Positions 10,238 to 18,984 of a stretch of DNA of 64,000 nt are shown one piece after another (the stretch's first letter is position 1; each line of letters begins with the position of its first letter). The notes beneath the pieces are model-generated. The model made no database searches and was not told the DNA's origin. It saw nothing but the letters and a program-made list of their open reading frames with translations. The DNA is from Aquidulcibacter paucihalophilus (GTDB lineage Bacteria; Pseudomonadota; Alphaproteobacteria; Caulobacterales; Caulobacteraceae): contig CP127384.1 of NCBI GenBank assembly GCA_030285985.1, forward strand, positions 496,001 through 560,000, read 5' to 3'. Position numbers and translations under genes: made by a program.

Positions 10238-10996
10238 CTACCTGCGTCCGCCGAACAGCATCAGCAGGAACTGGAACATATTGATAAAGTTGATGTACAG
10301 GCTCAGCGCGCCGTAGCTGGTGGCCACGCTCATGGCGGTCTGGTTCCCGCCGAGGGCGTAGTAGGTCATCTTCAGCCGCTGGGTGTCATAGGCGGTCAGG
10401 CCGGCGAAGATCAGAACGCCGGCGGCGCTGATGATCAACTGCATCATGCCGCTCTGCAGGAACATGTTGACCACCGAGGCGATGATCAGGCCGATCACGC
10501 CCATGATCAGGAAGCTGCCGAAGCCGCTCAGGTCCTTCTTGGTCGAATAGCCGAACAGGCTCAGCGCGCCGAAGGCGGCGGCCGTGATCAGGAAGGTCTG
10601 GACGACCGAGGTGCCGGTATAGAGCAGCACGACCGTGCCCATCGAGGCACCGATCAGGGCCACGATCAGCCAGTAGAGCGCACTGGCTCCGCCCGAGGTC
10701 GGGTTCTTCATGACGAAGTTCGAACCCAGCAGGATGACCAGCGGCGAGAAGGCCACGATCATGCCCGGCAGGGTGTAGCCGGTCAGGCGGGTCACGCCGT
10801 CCGGGAACACGGCCGTCGAGAACAACAGCTCGCGCACCGCAGGCACTGTGCCGGTGACATAGGCCAGGACCGCCGAGACCAGCAGGCCGAGGGCCACCTT
10901 GTTGTAGACGCCCAGCATGAAGCTGCGCAGGCCCGCGTCCACCGACATGTCGGCGGTGGCGGGCGCGGTCGTATAGCCGTTTCTGAAATCGCTCAT
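10238..10996 (-). CDS. Bax inhibitor-1/YccA-family membrane protein
   Basis: A 252-residue inner-membrane protein with about seven hydrophobic segments, starting after a soluble N-terminus of about 25 residues. The family motif near the C-terminus is visible (LIFAGLTAYDTQRLK), and the last segment (LYINFINMFQFLLMLFG) matches the conserved YbhL/YccA C-terminus. Family members are linked to Ca2+ leak or to control of FtsH proteolysis; which applies here cannot be read from sequence. It diverges from thpR. Confidence 0.88.
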   Translation of the reverse strand: MSDFRNGYTTAPATADMSVDAGLRSFMLGVYNKVALGLLVSAVLAYVTGTVPAVRELLFSTAVFPDGVTRLTGYTLPGMIVAFSPLVILLGSNFVMKNPTSGGASALYWLIVALIGASMGTVVLLYTGTSVVQTFLITAAAFGALSLFGYSTKKDLSGFGSFLIMGVIGLIIASVVNMFLQSGMMQLIISAAGVLIFAGLTAYDTQRLKMTYYALGGNQTAMSVATSYGALSLYINFINMFQFLLMLFGGRR

Positions 10997-11120
10997 GGCG
11001 AGATCGATCCTCCATTGGGCCGGTCAATCCCGGCCTTTGCGCAAATATCGGGCCGGTTCGACCCTTCCGCAAGGAAAACCGGACTTGGGCCGGGGGTTTC
11101 CAGCCGCTACCAAGGGTCGC

Positions 11121-11660
11121 ATGATCCGGCTGTTCACCGCCCTGTCTGTCCCCGACGACGTCGCCGAGGCCCTCGCCCGACGCCAGACCGGCCTGCCCGG
11201 CGCGAACTGGCGCACCGCCGACCAGCTCCACATCACCCTGGCCTTCTATGGCGGCGTCGATGAGCGCCGCGCCGACGATCTGTCGGTCGAACTGGAGCGT
11301 GCGGCGACCGGCGGGCCGTTCGAGATCGTCCTGTCCGGCGTCGGTGCCTTCGGGGACGGCCATCGCACGCACGCCGTCTGGGCCGGCGTCGCGCCGAACG
11401 AACGGCTGTCCGTCCTGGCCGGGCGCTGCCGCAGCGCCGCCGAACGCGCCGCCATCTCCATCGAGCGCCGCGACTATCGTCCGCACCTGACCCTCGCCTA
11501 TCTCAACGCCCAGGCGGATCCTGCCCGCATCGGCCACTGGATCGCGGACCACAACCTGCTGCAGTCGCCGCCGATCCGTGTCGAGCGGTTCGGCCTTTAC
11601 TCCAGCGTCCTCAGCGAGGGCGGCAGCCGCTATGACCTTGAGAGGGAGTACGTCCTGTGA
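11121..11660 (+). CDS. thpR: RNA 2',3'-cyclic phosphodiesterase
   Basis: A 179-residue 2H-phosphoesterase. The two catalytic HxTx motifs are visible: HITL near residue 36 and HLTL near residue 120. The N-terminus MIRLFTALSVPDDV and the C-terminal FGLYSSVLSEGGSRYDL are characteristic. It hydrolyses 2',3'-cyclic phosphate RNA ends. The frame is open upstream, but homology begins at the ATG at 11121. The stop overlaps the next gene's GTG (GTGA), indicating translational coupling. Confidence 0.88.
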   Translation: MIRLFTALSVPDDVAEALARRQTGLPGANWRTADQLHITLAFYGGVDERRADDLSVELERAATGGPFEIVLSGVGAFGDGHRTHAVWAGVAPNERLSVLAGRCRSAAERAAISIERRDYRPHLTLAYLNAQADPARIGHWIADHNLLQSPPIRVERFGLYSSVLSEGGSRYDLEREYVL

Positions 11661-12193
11661 CCGGACCCGTGCTGGAGACCGAACGCCTGACCCTGCGCCC
11701 CATCGCCATGGAAGACTTCCCGCGCTGGGCTGAAATGATGGGAGACCCCGAGGCGGCGAAATTCCTCGGCGGGGCCCAGCCGGCGGCGGTGGCCTGGCGC
11801 GGCTTCATGAGCATGGCCGGGGCCTGGAGCCTGACGGGCGTCTCCATGTTCTCGCTGGTCGAACGCGACACGGGCCTGTGGCTGGGCCGAATCGGTCCGT
11901 GGCGGCCCCACGGCTGGCCGGGCACCGAGGTCGGCTGGGGTCTGCACCCGGACGCCCAAGGCAAGGGCTACGGCGTCGAGGCGGCGACGGCGACGATCGA
12001 CTACGCCTTCGATGTGCTCGGCTGGACCGACGTCATCCACTGCATCGACCCCGACAACACGCCGTCGCAGCGGCTGGCCGAACGAATCGGCTCGCACAAT
12101 CTCGGCCCCACCCGTCTGCCGCCGCCGTTCCATGAACTGCCGATCGACCGCTGGGGCCAGAGCCGGGAAGAATGGCGGGCCCGGCCCCGATGA
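11657..12193 (+). CDS. GNAT-family N-acetyltransferase (RimJ/RimL type)
   Basis: A 178-residue protein starting with GTG in a GTGA overlap with thpR. It shows the RimL-like opening ETERLTLRPIAMEDF, a central strand (GRIGPWRPHGWPGTEVGWGL) and the acetyl-CoA loop HPDAQGKGYGVEAATA, followed by IDPDNTPSQRLAERIG. The acetyl acceptor is unknown; the group includes protein N-terminal and amino-sugar acetyltransferases. Confidence 0.85.
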   Translation: MTGPVLETERLTLRPIAMEDFPRWAEMMGDPEAAKFLGGAQPAAVAWRGFMSMAGAWSLTGVSMFSLVERDTGLWLGRIGPWRPHGWPGTEVGWGLHPDAQGKGYGVEAATATIDYAFDVLGWTDVIHCIDPDNTPSQRLAERIGSHNLGPTRLPPPFHELPIDRWGQSREEWRARPR

Positions 12194-12277
12194 CGGGATA
12201 CTGCCGATGACATACTGACGCTTTGACCGATCCGCGCGTTCCGCTAGTCAGGATGCAGGAAACGACGAGGATGGGCG

Positions 12278-13513
12278 ATGCGGGTACTGGTTCTGGGCGG
12301 CGATGGTTTCTGCGGTTGGCCGACGGCGCTGCATCTGTCGGCGCAGGGCTGGGATGTCTGCATCATCGACAACCTCAGCCGCCGCAACATCGACAATGAG
12401 CTCGAGGTCCAGTCCCTGACCCCGATCCGGACCATGGGCGAGCGCATCGCCGCCTGGAAGGACGTCAGCGGCAAGACCATCGAATTCGTCAACATGACCG
12501 TCGGCAAGGAGTTCGACCGGCTGGTCGCCCTGATCAACGACTGGAAGCCCGACAGCGTCGTCCATTTCGCGGAGCAGCGCGCTGCTCCCTATTCGATGAA
12601 GTCGGCGCGGCACAAGCTCTACACCGTCGACAACAACATCAACGCCACCAACCACCTGCTGGCCGCCATCGTCGAGAGCGGCCGCGATGTCCATCTGGCC
12701 CACCTCGGCACCATGGGTGTCTACGGCTACACCACCGCCGGGCTGCGCATCCCCGAGGGCTATCTGAAGGTCACGGTCGATACCGACTTCGGCCCGGCCG
12801 AACAGGAAATCCTGTTCCCGCCGAACCCCGGCTCGATCTATCACATGACCAAGACCCAGGACGCCCTGCTGTTCCAGTTCTACGCCCGGAACGACGGCCT
12901 GCGAATCACCGACCTGCACCAGGGCATCGTCTGGGGTGCCCAGACGGAGGAGACCCGCAAGGACGAGCGGCTGATCAACCGGTTCGACTATGACGGCGAC
13001 TACGGCACCGTTCTGAACCGGTTCCTGATGCAGGCGGCGGTGGGCTATCCGCTGACCGTGCACGGCACCGGCGGCCAGACGCGGGCCTTCATCCACATCC
13101 AGGACACGGTGCGCTGCGTCGAACTGGCCCTGAACAACCCGCCCAAGGTCGGCGACCGGGTCAAGATCCTCAACCAGATGACGGAAAGCCGCCGCGTCCG
13201 CGATCTCGCCGCCATGATCGCCGACATGACGGGGGCCGAGGTGCACAATGTGCCCAACCCGCGTCAGGAGGCCGACGAGAACGAGCTGGTCGTCGCCAAC
13301 GACCAGTTCCGCGAACTGGGCCTCAAACCGATCACCCTCGCCGAGGGGCTGATGCAGGACGTGACCGAAATCGCCCGCCGCTACGCCGACCGCGCCGACC
13401 TGTCGAAGGTGCCGTGCGTCTCGACCTGGAACGGCAAGCGGGCGGAGGCCGTGAAGGCCGCGCCGACGGTCGCCGCCCCGCCCACGGCCCCGGTGCAGGC
13501 GCTTACGGCCTGA
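12278..13513 (+). CDS. UDP-sulfoquinovose synthase-like NAD-dependent epimerase
   Basis: A 411-residue extended SDR with strong resemblance to SqdB/SQD1. It has the NAD-binding GGDGFCGWPTALHL, SVVHFAEQRAAPYSM, catalytic Thr145 in LGTMGVYG, the Tyr188-xxx-Lys192 pair in SIYHMTKTQD, and FGTALNRF-like GTVLNRFLMQAAVGYPLTV. SQD1 converts UDP-glucose and sulfite to UDP-sulfoquinovose for sulfolipid synthesis. SQD1 has Glu where this protein has Val in the GVYG segment. No sulfolipid glycosyltransferase is adjacent; an SDR follows after 3 bp. Function is therefore probable by family, not certain. Confidence 0.78.
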   Translation: MRVLVLGGDGFCGWPTALHLSAQGWDVCIIDNLSRRNIDNELEVQSLTPIRTMGERIAAWKDVSGKTIEFVNMTVGKEFDRLVALINDWKPDSVVHFAEQRAAPYSMKSARHKLYTVDNNINATNHLLAAIVESGRDVHLAHLGTMGVYGYTTAGLRIPEGYLKVTVDTDFGPAEQEILFPPNPGSIYHMTKTQDALLFQFYARNDGLRITDLHQGIVWGAQTEETRKDERLINRFDYDGDYGTVLNRFLMQAAVGYPLTVHGTGGQTRAFIHIQDTVRCVELALNNPPKVGDRVKILNQMTESRRVRDLAAMIADMTGAEVHNVPNPRQEADENELVVANDQFRELGLKPITLAEGLMQDVTEIARRYADRADLSKVPCVSTWNGKRAEAVKAAPTVAAPPTAPVQALTA

Positions 13514-13516
13514 CAC

Positions 13517-14401
13517 ATGCCTGAAGCCTCAGCCCCTCCTTCGCTGCTGGTCTTCGGCGGCGGCTGGCTGGGCCGCACGGCGGGGCTCGAGGCCGTGCGT
13601 CGCGGCGGTCGCGCTGTCCTGACCAGCCGGGACCCGGATCGGCGTGCCTCGCTATCGGCGGAAGGGCTCGCAGCGATTGACCCGGCGGACGCGGCGGCGC
13701 TGGCCGAAGCCGTCGCGACTGCCTCCGCCGTCCTCGTTTGCGCCCCGCCTCTCCCGGACGGCTGTCCGGGCCTGAAGGCCCTGTCGCCGGCCCTGGCAGG
13801 CGCGGACGTCTGGCCCGACTGGATCGGCTATGTTTCCTCGACCGCCGTCTATGGTGACCGCGCCGGCGGCTGGGCGCTGGAGGACAGCGAACTGAACGCC
13901 GCCTCTCTCGAGGGCGCGCGCCGCGTGCGGGCCGAGCGCGACTGGCTGGATGCCGGCCAGGGCATGGGGCTGACGGTGCAGGTCTTCCGGCTGCCGGCCC
14001 TCTATGGCCCCGGACGCTCGCCCCTGGACCGGTTGCGCGATGGCACAGCGCGGATCGTGCGCAAGCCCGGTCAGGTCTTCAACCGGGTCCATGTCGACGA
14101 CGTCGTCTCGGGCCTGTTCGCCTCTATGGCCCGTCCCCGGCCCGGCGCCGCCTACATCCTGTGCGACGACGAGCCGGCCCCCGCAGACGTGGTCATGGAA
14201 GGCGCCGCGCGCCGCCTCGGCCTGCCCCTGCCGCCCGAGATCGACCTCGACGACCCCTCGGTGTCCGACGCCATGCGGCGCTTCTACCTCGACTCCAAAC
14301 GCCTCTCCAACGCGAAGGCCAAGGCCGAGTTGGGCTGGCGACCGAAATATCCGAGCTGGCGGGACGGGCTGGAAGCGATGGTCCGCGACGCGGCGTCATA
14401 G
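13517..14401 (+). CDS. NAD(P)-binding SDR/epimerase-like protein (YeeZ-like)
   Basis: A 294-residue protein with an N-terminal dinucleotide-binding GGGWLGRTAGLEA, then IGYVSSTAVYGDRAGGWALED, which holds the SDR Ser/Thr and YGD segment common in YeeZ-type proteins, and HVDDVVSGLFASM. It ends with ELGWRPKYPSWRDGLEAM. The substrate is unknown. It begins 3 bp after the SqdB-like gene and is almost certainly co-transcribed with it. Confidence 0.8.
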   Translation: MPEASAPPSLLVFGGGWLGRTAGLEAVRRGGRAVLTSRDPDRRASLSAEGLAAIDPADAAALAEAVATASAVLVCAPPLPDGCPGLKALSPALAGADVWPDWIGYVSSTAVYGDRAGGWALEDSELNAASLEGARRVRAERDWLDAGQGMGLTVQVFRLPALYGPGRSPLDRLRDGTARIVRKPGQVFNRVHVDDVVSGLFASMARPRPGAAYILCDDEPAPADVVMEGAARRLGLPLPPEIDLDDPSVSDAMRRFYLDSKRLSNAKAKAELGWRPKYPSWRDGLEAMVRDAAS

Positions 14402-14416
14402 TCTTCCGCACCGTCC

Positions 14417-14456
14417 GCGCTCAAGCAGCGAGCGACCGCGTCGCTAGCGTTAGCGC
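14417..14456. repeat. 40-nt two-tier hairpin element, copy 2
   Basis: The layout equals that of copy 1 at 10195: GCGCT, CAAGCA, a 9-nt arm (GCGAGCGAC), CGC, a 9-nt arm (GTCGCTAGC), GTT, AGCGC. The inner stem pairs at 8 of 9 positions but its sequence differs from copy 1 on both sides, as expected if structure is conserved. It sits between the convergent SDR and eipA genes, where it could act as a bidirectional terminator. Confidence 0.65.
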
Positions 14457-14461
14457 CCCTT

Positions 14462-15079
14462 CTAGAAGGGCAGCAGGTTCCGCTGACGGCTGTAGGCCAT
14501 GGTCCCGACGTTCGCGCCCAGTCGCAGGCCGACGCCGGTGCGGATCGGGGCCAGGATGATGCCGTCGGCGCGCTGGTAGTTCACGCCCAGGCCGCCGACC
14601 AGATAGGCCGTGCCTTCGACGCCGGGGTAGCGGCGGTAGATCATGTCGGGGTGGTAGAGGCCGTAGACCAGCGTGAAGACCCGGCTGGCGTTGCCGCCGA
14701 CATCCCAACCGATCGAAATGCCCTGCCAGAACACTTCCTGCGAGGCCGACAGGTCCTTCATGTGCAGGGCACCGCGGCCGTAGCGGGCACCGACGGCCAT
14801 GGCACCGGAAGCCTCTTCCCCGGCGATATAGGCGGTCGGGCGGTCGCCCTGTTCGGCGAAGATGCGTTCGATGGCGGCACCGATGGCCTCGGCGGCAATG
14901 CCCAGTTCGCGCGACCCGGCGGCGACCAGTTCATCGGCGGTATAGGCGGGCGCCTGGCCGTCCGATGCGATCGGATAGGCGGGATCGGTCTGCTGCTGGC
15001 CGGTGGTGGCGCAGGCGGACAGGCCCGCTGCGCCGGCGGTGGCGGCGAGGCCCGACAGGATCAGTTGGCGGCGATGCAT
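14462..15079 (-). CDS. eipA: EipA family (DUF1134) envelope protein
   Basis: A 205-residue exported protein. The N-terminus has twin arginines (MHRRQLILSGLAATAGAAG) and a LSAC lipobox-like site, so it may be a Tat/Sec lipoprotein. The C-terminal domain matches DUF1134/EipA: AYIAGEEASGAMAVGARYG, VFWQGISIGWDVGGNASR, YFVGG-like AYLVGGLGVNYQ and ILAPIRTGVGLRLGANVG. In Brucella, EipA is a periplasmic protein needed for envelope integrity and virulence. A TTAACC half-site lies about 70 bp upstream (15147-15153), which would fit CtrA control. Confidence 0.85.
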   Translation of the reverse strand: MHRRQLILSGLAATAGAAGLSACATTGQQQTDPAYPIASDGQAPAYTADELVAAGSRELGIAAEAIGAAIERIFAEQGDRPTAYIAGEEASGAMAVGARYGRGALHMKDLSASQEVFWQGISIGWDVGGNASRVFTLVYGLYHPDMIYRRYPGVEGTAYLVGGLGVNYQRADGIILAPIRTGVGLRLGANVGTMAYSRQRNLLPF

Positions 15080-15183
15080 GGCGACTCTCTCTGTACGGCG
15101 GGACAGGGGACCGTCTCCGCATTTTGCGTCAGCCTTGCGGCGGCAAGGTTAACGAGAGATTGCCGGACGGCCGTCGTGGCGGC

Positions 15184-15714
15184 CTAGTGCCGGTTTGTCT
15201 GCGCCGTCAGCCAGTCCATCAGGGCCAGCAGGACGCCGGAGACCACGAACGTCAGATGGATGATCACCAGCCACATCAGCTGCGGCTCATCCAGGGGCGC
15301 GCTGGTCTCGCCGATCTCCATGAACCGCTTCAGCAGATGAATGCCGGAGATCGCCACGATCGAGGCGATCAGCTTCATCTTGAGTCCCGAAAAATCCACG
15401 GTTCCCATCCACGGCGGCCGGTCGGTCGTGTCGTCGATATCCAGTTTGGACACGAAATTCTCGTAGCCGGAAAACAGGACGATCAGCAGCAGATTTCCGG
15501 CGAGGGACAGGTCGATCAGGGTCAGAACGACCAGGATCACCTGCTCGCTGGTCATGGTGAAGGCCTGGGGCGCGTAGTAGATCAGCTCGCGCGCGAAGAC
15601 GATGACCAGCATGGCGAGGGACACGATCAGTCCCAGATACATGGGGGCCATCAACCAGCGTGAGGCGAACAGGCCTCGCTCGAACCGGGTCTCGATCTGT
15701 GGCTTCTGTCCCAC
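15184..15714 (-). CDS. YqhA/UPF0114 family membrane protein
   Basis: A 176-residue inner-membrane protein with three or four hydrophobic segments. The family opening RFERGLFASRWLMAPMYLGL and the middle segment LIDLSLAGNLLLIVLFSGYENFVS are clear, as is the later SGLKMKLIASIVAISGIHLLK. The start is GTG at 15714, preceded by GAGGAG, 2 bp after the pheT stop, so it is the last gene of the pheST transcript. Function is unknown. Confidence 0.88.
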   Translation of the reverse strand: MGQKPQIETRFERGLFASRWLMAPMYLGLIVSLAMLVIVFARELIYYAPQAFTMTSEQVILVVLTLIDLSLAGNLLLIVLFSGYENFVSKLDIDDTTDRPPWMGTVDFSGLKMKLIASIVAISGIHLLKRFMEIGETSAPLDEPQLMWLVIIHLTFVVSGVLLALMDWLTAQTNRH

Positions 15715-15716
15715 GG

Positions 15717-18125
15717 TCAGCTCCTCAAGGTCGCGCCCAGCTTCTGCGCCGCCGCCACCACCTTCGCCGACAGCGCCTCGATCTCGGCCTCCGTCAGGGT
15801 CGCCTCGACGGGCTGGATCGACACTTCCAGCGCCACCGACTTCATGCCCTCGGGCACGCCCGCGCCGCGATAGACGTCGAACACCGACACGCCGGCGACC
15901 AGCGCCTTGTCGGCGCCGGCGACGGCGCGAACGAGGTCCCCCACGGCCTTGCCGTCCTCGACCACGAAGGCGAAGTCGCGGGTCAGGGGCATGAGGTTGG
16001 CCAGATTGGCGGCTCCCCGCGCCTTGGACTTCGCGCCGCGCGGCTCGGGCACAGCATCCAGCACGATCTCGAACGCCAGCATCGGCGCATCGGCGTCCAG
16101 CGCCTTGAGCACGCGCGGATGCAGGGCACCGAACTCGACCATGACGTTCTTGGGCCCGAGTTGCAGGCGGGCGGAGCGGCCCGGGTGCCACCAGTCGCGG
16201 TTCTGGCCCTGGGCCAGCTGCAGCGAGGCTACGGGCGCGCCCAGAGCCTCAAGCAGGGCCATCAGGTCGCCCTTGAGGCCGAACAGGGCGTCTTCCGGCG
16301 CGGTGCCCCAGTGGCGGGCGGCGCGCGGGGCGATCAGTCCGGCGATGACCGTGCGCTGGCCGGTCGGGCTGTCATCCAGATAGATGGGGCCGATCTCGAA
16401 CAGGGCGGCGTCGGCATGGCCGCGCGCCGCGTTGCGCGCTGCCGCCTGGATCAGGTTGGGCAGGGCCGAGGGCCGCATGCAGTCCAGATCGGCCGCGATC
16501 GGGTTCTCGACCCGCAGGGCGTCATCGCCGCCGCCGAACAGGGCGGCCGTCGACTGTTTGGTGAAGGACCAGGTGACCGCCTCGGCATAGCCCATGGCCG
16601 CCAGCGCGCGTCGGGCCAGCCGGACCCGCGCCTGACGCGGGTTGAGCACACCCTTCGACGGCGCGCCGAGGTCGGGCAGGGGCGTGGACGGCAGGGCACC
16701 GTAGCCCTCGATCCGCGCGACTTCCTCGACCAGATCGGCCGGGCCCTCGACGTCGCGACGCCAGGACGGCGGCGTCACGGTCCAGGGGGCACCCCGGGCG
16801 ACTTCGAACCCGAGCCGGGTCAGGATTTCGGCGATCCGGTCGTCGTCGAGCGACAGGCCGGTCAGGGAGGCCACGCGGACCGGGTCAAAGGCGAAGGCGG
16901 CCGGGTCGGCCGGCGCCTGGCCCGTCACCACGATCTCCGACGGCTCGCCGCCGCACAGGTCGAGGATCATCCGGGTGGCCAGCTCGAGGCCCGGCACGAC
17001 GGACGCCGGATCGACGCCCCGCGCGAACCGGTACTGGGCGTCGGAGTTCAGCGACAGGGTCCGGCCCGTCTGGGCCGTGACCAGCGGATCGAACCAGGCG
17101 CATTCGACGAAAACGTCGACGGTCTCGTCCGAACAGCCGGTGGACTCGCCGCCCATGACGCCGCCGAGGCCGATAGGGCGCTCGCCGCCCGCGTCGGCGA
17201 TCATGCACATGGCCGGATCGGCGGTGTAGGTCTTGCCGTCGAGGGCAATCAGATGCTCGTGCTCGCCGGTGGGTGCGGCCACTTGTCCGCCGCGCACCAC
17301 GATCTCGCTCCCGACCAGCCGGGCCGCGTCATAGACGTGCAGGGGTCGGCAGCGGTCGTAGGCGACCAGATTGGTCACATCGACAAGCCGGTTGATCGAA
17401 CGCAGGCCGATGGCCGTCAGCCGCCGCTGCAGCCACTCGGGCGAGGGGCCGTTCTTCACGCCCCGGATCAGCCGACCGGCGAACACCGGACACATCTCCG
17501 GCGCATCGATGCGCACCGAGATCGGCGAGGGGAAGGTCCCCGGGACCGGCAGGATCGACGGCGTCTTCAGCGGGCCGAGGCCCGCCGCCGCCAGATCACG
17601 CGCAATGCCTGCGACGCCGAGCCAATCGGGCCGGTTCGGGGTGACTTCGAAATCGATGACCGGCTCGGCGCCGAAGACCCCTGCGGCCGGAGTCCCGACG
17701 GCGAGGTCGTCAGCCAGTTCGAGGATGCCGTCACTGTCGCCTGCCAGCTCCAGCTCCGAGGCGGAGCACAGCATGCCGTTGGACACGACGCCCCGCACCG
17801 GCTTCTCGACCAGGGTCACGCCGAGGCCGGGCACATAGGCGCCGATCGGCGCATAGATGGTGGTCAGGCCCGCACGCGCATTGGGCGCCCCGCAGACGAT
17901 CTCTTTCATGCCGTCGACGGTGTCGACCTGACAGACCCTAAGCCGGTCGGCGTTGGGATGCTGTTCGGCCGAGACGATACGCGCCACGGTGAAGGGCGCG
18001 AGCGCCGCGATCGGATCATGGACGTCCTCGACCTCCAGACCGGCCATGGTCATGGCGTCGGCCACGGCCGCGACGTCGGCGGCCGTGTCGAGATGCTCCT
18101 TCAGCCAGGAGAGAGTGAATTTCAC
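15717..18125 (-). CDS. pheT: Phenylalanyl-tRNA synthetase beta subunit
   Basis: An 802-residue protein of normal length. It begins [12 protein letters not shown], continues with a tRNA-binding (EMAP-like) domain at about 40-150 (GLEVEDV.., [19 protein letters not shown]), and then the B3/B4 editing and B5 regions ([37 protein letters not shown]). It ends in a ferredoxin-like anticodon domain ([17 protein letters not shown]). It charges tRNA-Phe with PheS. The start is GTG within a GTGA overlap with the upstream small gene. Confidence 0.96.
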   Translation of the reverse strand: MKFTLSWLKEHLDTAADVAAVADAMTMAGLEVEDVHDPIAALAPFTVARIVSAEQHPNADRLRVCQVDTVDGMKEIVCGAPNARAGLTTIYAPIGAYVPGLGVTLVEKPVRGVVSNGMLCSASELELAGDSDGILELADDLAVGTPAAGVFGAEPVIDFEVTPNRPDWLGVAGIARDLAAAGLGPLKTPSILPVPGTFPSPISVRIDAPEMCPVFAGRLIRGVKNGPSPEWLQRRLTAIGLRSINRLVDVTNLVAYDRCRPLHVYDAARLVGSEIVVRGGQVAAPTGEHEHLIALDGKTYTADPAMCMIADAGGERPIGLGGVMGGESTGCSDETVDVFVECAWFDPLVTAQTGRTLSLNSDAQYRFARGVDPASVVPGLELATRMILDLCGGEPSEIVVTGQAPADPAAFAFDPVRVASLTGLSLDDDRIAEILTRLGFEVARGAPWTVTPPSWRRDVEGPADLVEEVARIEGYGALPSTPLPDLGAPSKGVLNPRQARVRLARRALAAMGYAEAVTWSFTKQSTAALFGGGDDALRVENPIAADLDCMRPSALPNLIQAAARNAARGHADAALFEIGPIYLDDSPTGQRTVIAGLIAPRAARHWGTAPEDALFGLKGDLMALLEALGAPVASLQLAQGQNRDWWHPGRSARLQLGPKNVMVEFGALHPRVLKALDADAPMLAFEIVLDAVPEPRGAKSKARGAANLANLMPLTRDFAFVVEDGKAVGDLVRAVAGADKALVAGVSVFDVYRGAGVPEGMKSVALEVSIQPVEATLTEAEIEALSAKVVAAAQKLGATLRS

Positions 18126-18553
18126 GCCGCGCCGCCCCCGGCCTTCTCCATGGCGCTGTTGCCGGCGGTGATGCCCGACTCCAGCTCGGCCAGCAGATCG
18201 TCACTGCCGGTGAAGGCCACCTGGGCGAAGCGGCAACGCACGAAGCGGCAGTCAGCCATGCCGATGGCGCCGACGATCTTGTCGCCCAGCGGCTTGAGCA
18301 GCAGGTTCCGCGGATTGGCCGCCGCGCCCATGTTGCAGCCGTCGAACGTCGTGCCGTTCATCACCGCCATCACGGCCGGGCCCTCGATGACGCAGTCGGT
18401 GAAGGTCTTGCCGGTGATCGCCATCTCGCCGGCGTTCCAGTGGTTCACCGCCAGGACGGGAAGCCAGACGGCCTCCTTTTCGAAGCTGGTGCGCGCGACC
18501 ATGGCGCGGCCGGCGGCCTCGGCGGGGGACATTTTCGCGGTTTCGTCGGTCAT
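18122..18553 (-). CDS. Conserved protein of unknown function between pheS and pheT (paralogue 2)
   Basis: A 143-residue soluble protein with no signal peptide or membrane segment. It is a paralogue of the gene just upstream: both carry TF.DC.IEGPA.M.V, then N.L..P.GD...GAI, C.F..CRF and a TG.D.LL segment. The spaced Cys/Phe pattern looks like irregular beta-helix or pentapeptide-like strands. It starts 20 bp after its paralogue and its stop overlaps the pheT GTG, so it is translationally coupled to pheT. I do not recognise a named family. Confidence 0.75.
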   Translation of the reverse strand: MTDETAKMSPAEAAGRAMVARTSFEKEAVWLPVLAVNHWNAGEMAITGKTFTDCVIEGPAVMAVMNGTTFDGCNMGAAANPRNLLLKPLGDKIVGAIGMADCRFVRCRFAQVAFTGSDDLLAELESGITAGNSAMEKAGGGAA

Positions 18554-18573
18554 GCTCGCAAGTCTTTCAAGGT

Positions 18574-18984
18574 TCAGTTCTGGCTGTCGTCGACGGTCGT
18601 GACCTGCTCGATCAGCATGTTGAGCAGTTCGTCGTTCCCCGTGATCCCGAGCGTGAGGAACCGGCAGTTGGTGAAGGTGCAGTTGCGCACCGGAATGGCA
18701 CCGATGCCCATATCGCCCATCGGGCGGAACAGCATGTTGCGCATGTCCCCGCCTGTCGGGCCGAAATTGGTCCGGTCGAAACTGACATTCTCGAGCACCA
18801 GCATCAGGGCCGGACCCTCGATGGTGCAGTCAACAAAGGTGCGCCCCTCGATCACCGCTCCGCCGCCCGCCTGCATACTGGCGCGGTAGAGGTCGACAAG
18901 GCCGAAGCGTCCCCCGCGGAGCTCGGTCGAGCGGGGATCCATGGGGCGGGAAGCGACGTCCGGAGACATGGGCTGGTCGGTCAT
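18574..18984 (-). CDS. Conserved protein of unknown function between pheS and pheT (paralogue 1)
   Basis: A 136-residue protein whose ATG overlaps the pheS stop in a TGATG junction. That junction fixes the start and implies translational coupling to pheS. It shares with paralogue 2 the core FVDCTIEGPALMLV, NMLFRPMGD..GAI, CTFTNCRF and TGNDELLNML. The N-terminal 30 residues are polar and probably disordered ([17 protein letters not shown]). No catalytic motif is visible. Both proteins may fold as short beta-solenoids. Confidence 0.75.
   Translation of the reverse strand: MTDQPMSPDVASRPMDPRSTELRGGRFGLVDLYRASMQAGGGAVIEGRTFVDCTIEGPALMLVLENVSFDRTNFGPTGGDMRNMLFRPMGDMGIGAIPVRNCTFTNCRFLTLGITGNDELLNMLIEQVTTVDDSQN

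Noticed and set aside
15660..18602. Very long open frame (980 codons) on the plus strand opposite pheT
   Set aside because: It is antisense to a well-supported pheT. High GC creates long open frames on the opposite strand; it is rich in Arg, Gly and His and matches no known family.
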